A DNA stretch of 6,832 nucleotides, from positions 1-6,832 of the forward strand of contig CAIQHW010000526.1 of assembly GCA_903871715.1 (NCBI GenBank), given 5' to 3'. The DNA comes from an uncultured bacterium (GTDB lineage: Bacteria > Bacteroidota > Bacteroidia > Chitinophagales > CAIODY01). Positions within the stretch are counted from its first letter, which is position 1; each line of letters starts with the position of its first letter. Positions 5,391 through 6,832 of the stretch are shown one piece after another. Under the pieces are notes generated by a model, which saw only the letters and a program-made list of their open reading frames with translations, was not told the DNA's origin and did no database searches. A program made the translations under genes and the position numbers.

Positions 5391-5448
5391 GCTCAATTTT
5401 TTGAGCAACAAAGCGTTTGTAGTTAGTTCATCAAAAATTATTTGATGA
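5391..5448 (+). other. Two small hairpins in the dapB-lepB spacer
   Basis: GCTCAA (5391-5396) pairs with TTGAGC (5401-5406) around TTTT, and TCATCAAA (5428-5435) pairs with TTTGATGA (5441-5448) around a 5-base loop. The second is followed by a T-rich but interrupted stretch and could be a weak terminator for dapB. The first has no T run. Both stems are short and AT-rich, so the functional claim is weak. Confidence 0.3.
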
Positions 5449-5457
5449 TTTAATTTC

Positions 5458-5465
5458 TAATTTTG
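5458..5465 (+). promoter_or_regulatory. Candidate -7 element for lepB
   Basis: TAATTTTG matches TAnnTTTG exactly, ending 27 bases before the lepB ATG. No TTG is found 17-23 bases upstream. If real, lepB has its own promoter separate from dapB. Confidence 0.4.
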
Positions 5466-5492
5466 TTTTCATAAAATTTTAAAAATCGAAAA

Positions 5493-6611
5493 ATGAATTT
5501 ATCATTTTGGAAAAAAAATTCGGCTGATAAAACAAATCAAAAACCGAAATCAAAAACTCGTGAATGGATTGATGCCATTGTATTTGCAGTTGTTGCAGCC
5601 ACATTAATTCGCACATTTTTTGTAGAAGCTTATACCATTCCCACACCTTCGATGGAAAAAACTTTGTTGGTGGGCGATTTTTTATTTGTAAGCAAACTAA
5701 GCTATGGACCAAGGATTCCGAACACACCCATCGCATTTCCGTTTGCACATCACACCATGCCTATTATTGGCACAAAAGCTTATTCCGAAATTGTTCATTG
5801 GAATTATCACCGCTTGCCCGGCTTTGGTCATGTAGAACGCAACGATGTGGTGGTATTTAATTATCCCATTGATTATCGTGTGCCGCGACCAGTTGACAAA
5901 CGTGAAAACTATATTAAACGCTGCGTTGGCTTGCCTGGCGATTCAATTAAAGTAGTAGGCGGCGTATTGTATGTGAACGGAGCTGCTGCATACAAAGCAC
6001 CACAAGGCGAAATGGAATATTTAATTTACACCAATGGCACTGATATCAGTCAGGAATCTTTTAATGATTTAGGAATTTACGATTATCAAAGTGGTATCAA
6101 TGTGTATCGTATGTTTTTATCACAGGAAAATGTGGCTGCGCTTAAAGAATTTGGCAATGTAAAATCCATTGTGCCTAACGTAAGAGCCGCTAAAACAATT
6201 AGTTTAGATGAAGGGCCTTTATTTCCATTTGATACGATTCATTTCCCTTGGAATATTGATAACTACGGTGCCATCTGGATTCCCAAAAAAGGTGTAACTG
6301 TAAGATTAGATTCGGTAAGTATCAATTTATATCGCGAACTAATTAGCATTTACGAAGGCAATAAATTAGAACAAAATGGCAATCAAATTCTCATTAATGG
6401 CAAACCAGCCGATAGCTATACTTTTAAAATGGATTATTATTGGATGATGGGCGATAACCGCCACAATAGCCAAGACAGCCGCTTCTGGGGTTTTGTGCCC
6501 GAAGACCATATTGTGGGCAAGGCTTGGATGGTGTGGATGAGTTGGGATAGCAACGCCACCAATTTATTCAAACACATTCGCTGGAGTCGATTGTTTAGTT
6601 TGATTCACTAA
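5493..6611 (+). CDS. lepB: Signal peptidase I
   Basis: A 372-residue inner-membrane serine protease that removes signal peptides from exported proteins. A basic cytoplasmic tail (K-P-K-S-K-T-R-E-W, 18-25) precedes one transmembrane helix (about 26-44). Next comes P-T-P-S-M-E-K-T-L (50-58) with catalytic Ser53, then Y-I-K-R-C-V-G-L-P-G-D (140-150) with the general base Lys142, and finally M-G-D-N-R-H-N-S-Q-D-S-R-x-W-G (319-333). About 165 residues separate the Lys box from the G-D-N-R box, much more than in short Gram-positive enzymes. This is the large insert usual in Bacteroidetes. The single N-terminal helix and a C-terminal H-I-R-W-S-R-L-F-S-L-I-H also fit Bacteroidetes relatives. ATG 5493 is preceded by an A/T-rich leader. 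The exported protein at 4289-4501 is a possible substrate only in the general sense. Confidence 0.96.
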   Translation: MNLSFWKKNSADKTNQKPKSKTREWIDAIVFAVVAATLIRTFFVEAYTIPTPSMEKTLLVGDFLFVSKLSYGPRIPNTPIAFPFAHHTMPIIGTKAYSEIVHWNYHRLPGFGHVERNDVVVFNYPIDYRVPRPVDKRENYIKRCVGLPGDSIKVVGGVLYVNGAAAYKAPQGEMEYLIYTNGTDISQESFNDLGIYDYQSGINVYRMFLSQENVAALKEFGNVKSIVPNVRAAKTISLDEGPLFPFDTIHFPWNIDNYGAIWIPKKGVTVRLDSVSINLYRELISIYEGNKLEQNGNQILINGKPADSYTFKMDYYWMMGDNRHNSQDSRFWGFVPEDHIVGKAWMVWMSWDSNATNLFKHIRWSRLFSLIH

Positions 6612-6621
6612 AATTATTTTG

Positions 6622-6705
6622 GCGGCTTCGGGCTATTCGCTACAATCTTTTGCCCAATGCTCAAAACCTCCGCTGCAAAAGGATTTCCGCTACTATCCCT
6701 GCCGC
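6622..6705. repeat. Imperfect 84-bp palindromic intergenic repeat
   Basis: The left arm (6622-6653, beginning GCGGC and ending TTTTGC) and the right arm (6675-6705, beginning GCAAAAGGAT and ending GCCGC) are imperfect reverse complements around a loop of about 21 bases. Matching blocks include GCGGC, GG.TA, GC, AATC and TTTTGC, with one bulge. It is much richer in G+C than its flanks and has no ORF. The phrases GGGCTATTCGCTACAATC and GGATTTCCGCTACTATCCC match a dispersed intergenic element I remember from many Bacteroidetes genomes. The structure is visible; family membership is from memory. Confidence 0.65.
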
Positions 6706-6727
6706 AATAATATTTAGAACATACTCT

Positions 6728-6771
6728 AAATAAAAAAGGAAGCACGAAAAATCATGCTTCCTTTTTTATTT
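6728..6771. terminator. Strong bidirectional terminator after lepB
   Basis: The arm at 6728-6744 (AAATAAAAAAGGAAGCA) and the arm at 6755-6771 (TGCTTCCTTTTTTATTT) are perfect 17-bp reverse complements with a 10-base loop. The G/C core GGAAGCA/TGCTTCC is flanked by A runs on one side and T runs on the other, so it works as an intrinsic terminator in both directions. It would end lepB transcription 117 bases past its stop, and any minus-strand gene from the right. Confidence 0.85.
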
Positions 6772-6789
6772 TCAATTCTTATATTCTCA

Positions 6790-6832
6790 TTAGTTCCACC
6801 AATCTAAAAATGCCCAAAAATGGCGATTTTCC
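6790..6832 (-). CDS. Possible C-terminal end of a minus-strand gene (continues outside the window)
   Basis: On the minus strand one frame is open from the right edge to a TAA at 6792-6790 and reads E-N-R-H-F-W-A-F-L-D-W-W-N before the stop. The bidirectional terminator begins 18 bases further on, which is where a convergent gene's terminator would be expected. Only 13 codons are visible, no family can be named, and a second minus frame is also open (to a stop at 6781-6779). The call rests mainly on terminator placement. Confidence 0.3.
   Translation of the reverse strand, partial: ENRHFWAFLDWWN

Noticed and set aside
1..6832. CRISPR array, tRNA/rRNA, insertion sequence, prophage or toxin-antitoxin pair
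   Set aside because: No regularly spaced repeats, cloverleaf or rRNA-like sequence, transposase motif, or paired small overlapping genes were seen on either strand.

Overview
The window looks like ordinary chromosomal DNA from a Bacteroidetes bacterium, most likely near Chitinophagaceae/Sphingobacteriales. Four things point there: an AT-rich base composition, A-rich leaders in place of strong Shine-Dalgarno sites, several exact TAnnTTTG -7 elements, and protein variants typical of the phylum (a free-standing ~280-residue N-terminal transketolase subunit, a short DapB, a 372-residue signal peptidase I with a large insert, dapB next to lepB). This placement rests on recognising families by eye, without a database search.

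Layout from left to right. (1) 1-258: the 3' end of a kynurenine 3-monooxygenase gene. (2) 269-664: a very AT-rich orphan gene for a small three-helix membrane protein. (3) 729-946: a decayed remnant of the Bacteroidetes GreA-like protein often mislabelled '3-oxoacyl-ACP synthase', with an apparent frameshift, an internal deletion and a missing C-terminal half. (4) 978-1592 (minus): a Sfp-type phosphopantetheinyl transferase, facing away from (5) 1674-3164: cysteinyl-tRNA synthetase, across an 81-bp spacer that appears to hold overlapping divergent promoters. (6) 3237-4079: the N-terminal (thiamine-diphosphate) subunit of transketolase, without its C-terminal partner beside it. (7) 4080-4288: two terminators facing each other plus one extra hairpin. 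(8) 4289-4501 (minus): a 70-residue exported, Lys/His-rich protein. (9) 4685-5371: dapB. (10) 5493-6611: lepB. (11) 6612-6832: a structured intergenic repeat, a strong two-way terminator, and probably the tail of a gene on the minus strand.

The genes are mostly housekeeping and do not form one pathway: translation (cysS), pentose phosphate metabolism (tkt N subunit), lysine/peptidoglycan precursors (dapB), protein export (lepB), carrier-protein activation (PPTase) and tryptophan catabolism or NAD synthesis (kmo). Most appear to be separate transcription units, with terminators or promoter-like sites between them. I see no CRISPR array, transposase, phage gene, toxin-antitoxin pair, tRNA or rRNA, and no convincing new multi-gene system. 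The points most worth a second look are the decayed GreA-like gene, the unpartnered transketolase half, the exported His-rich protein, the AT-rich membrane ORFan, a repeat that appears to have entered cysS coding sequence, and the palindromic repeat after lepB.
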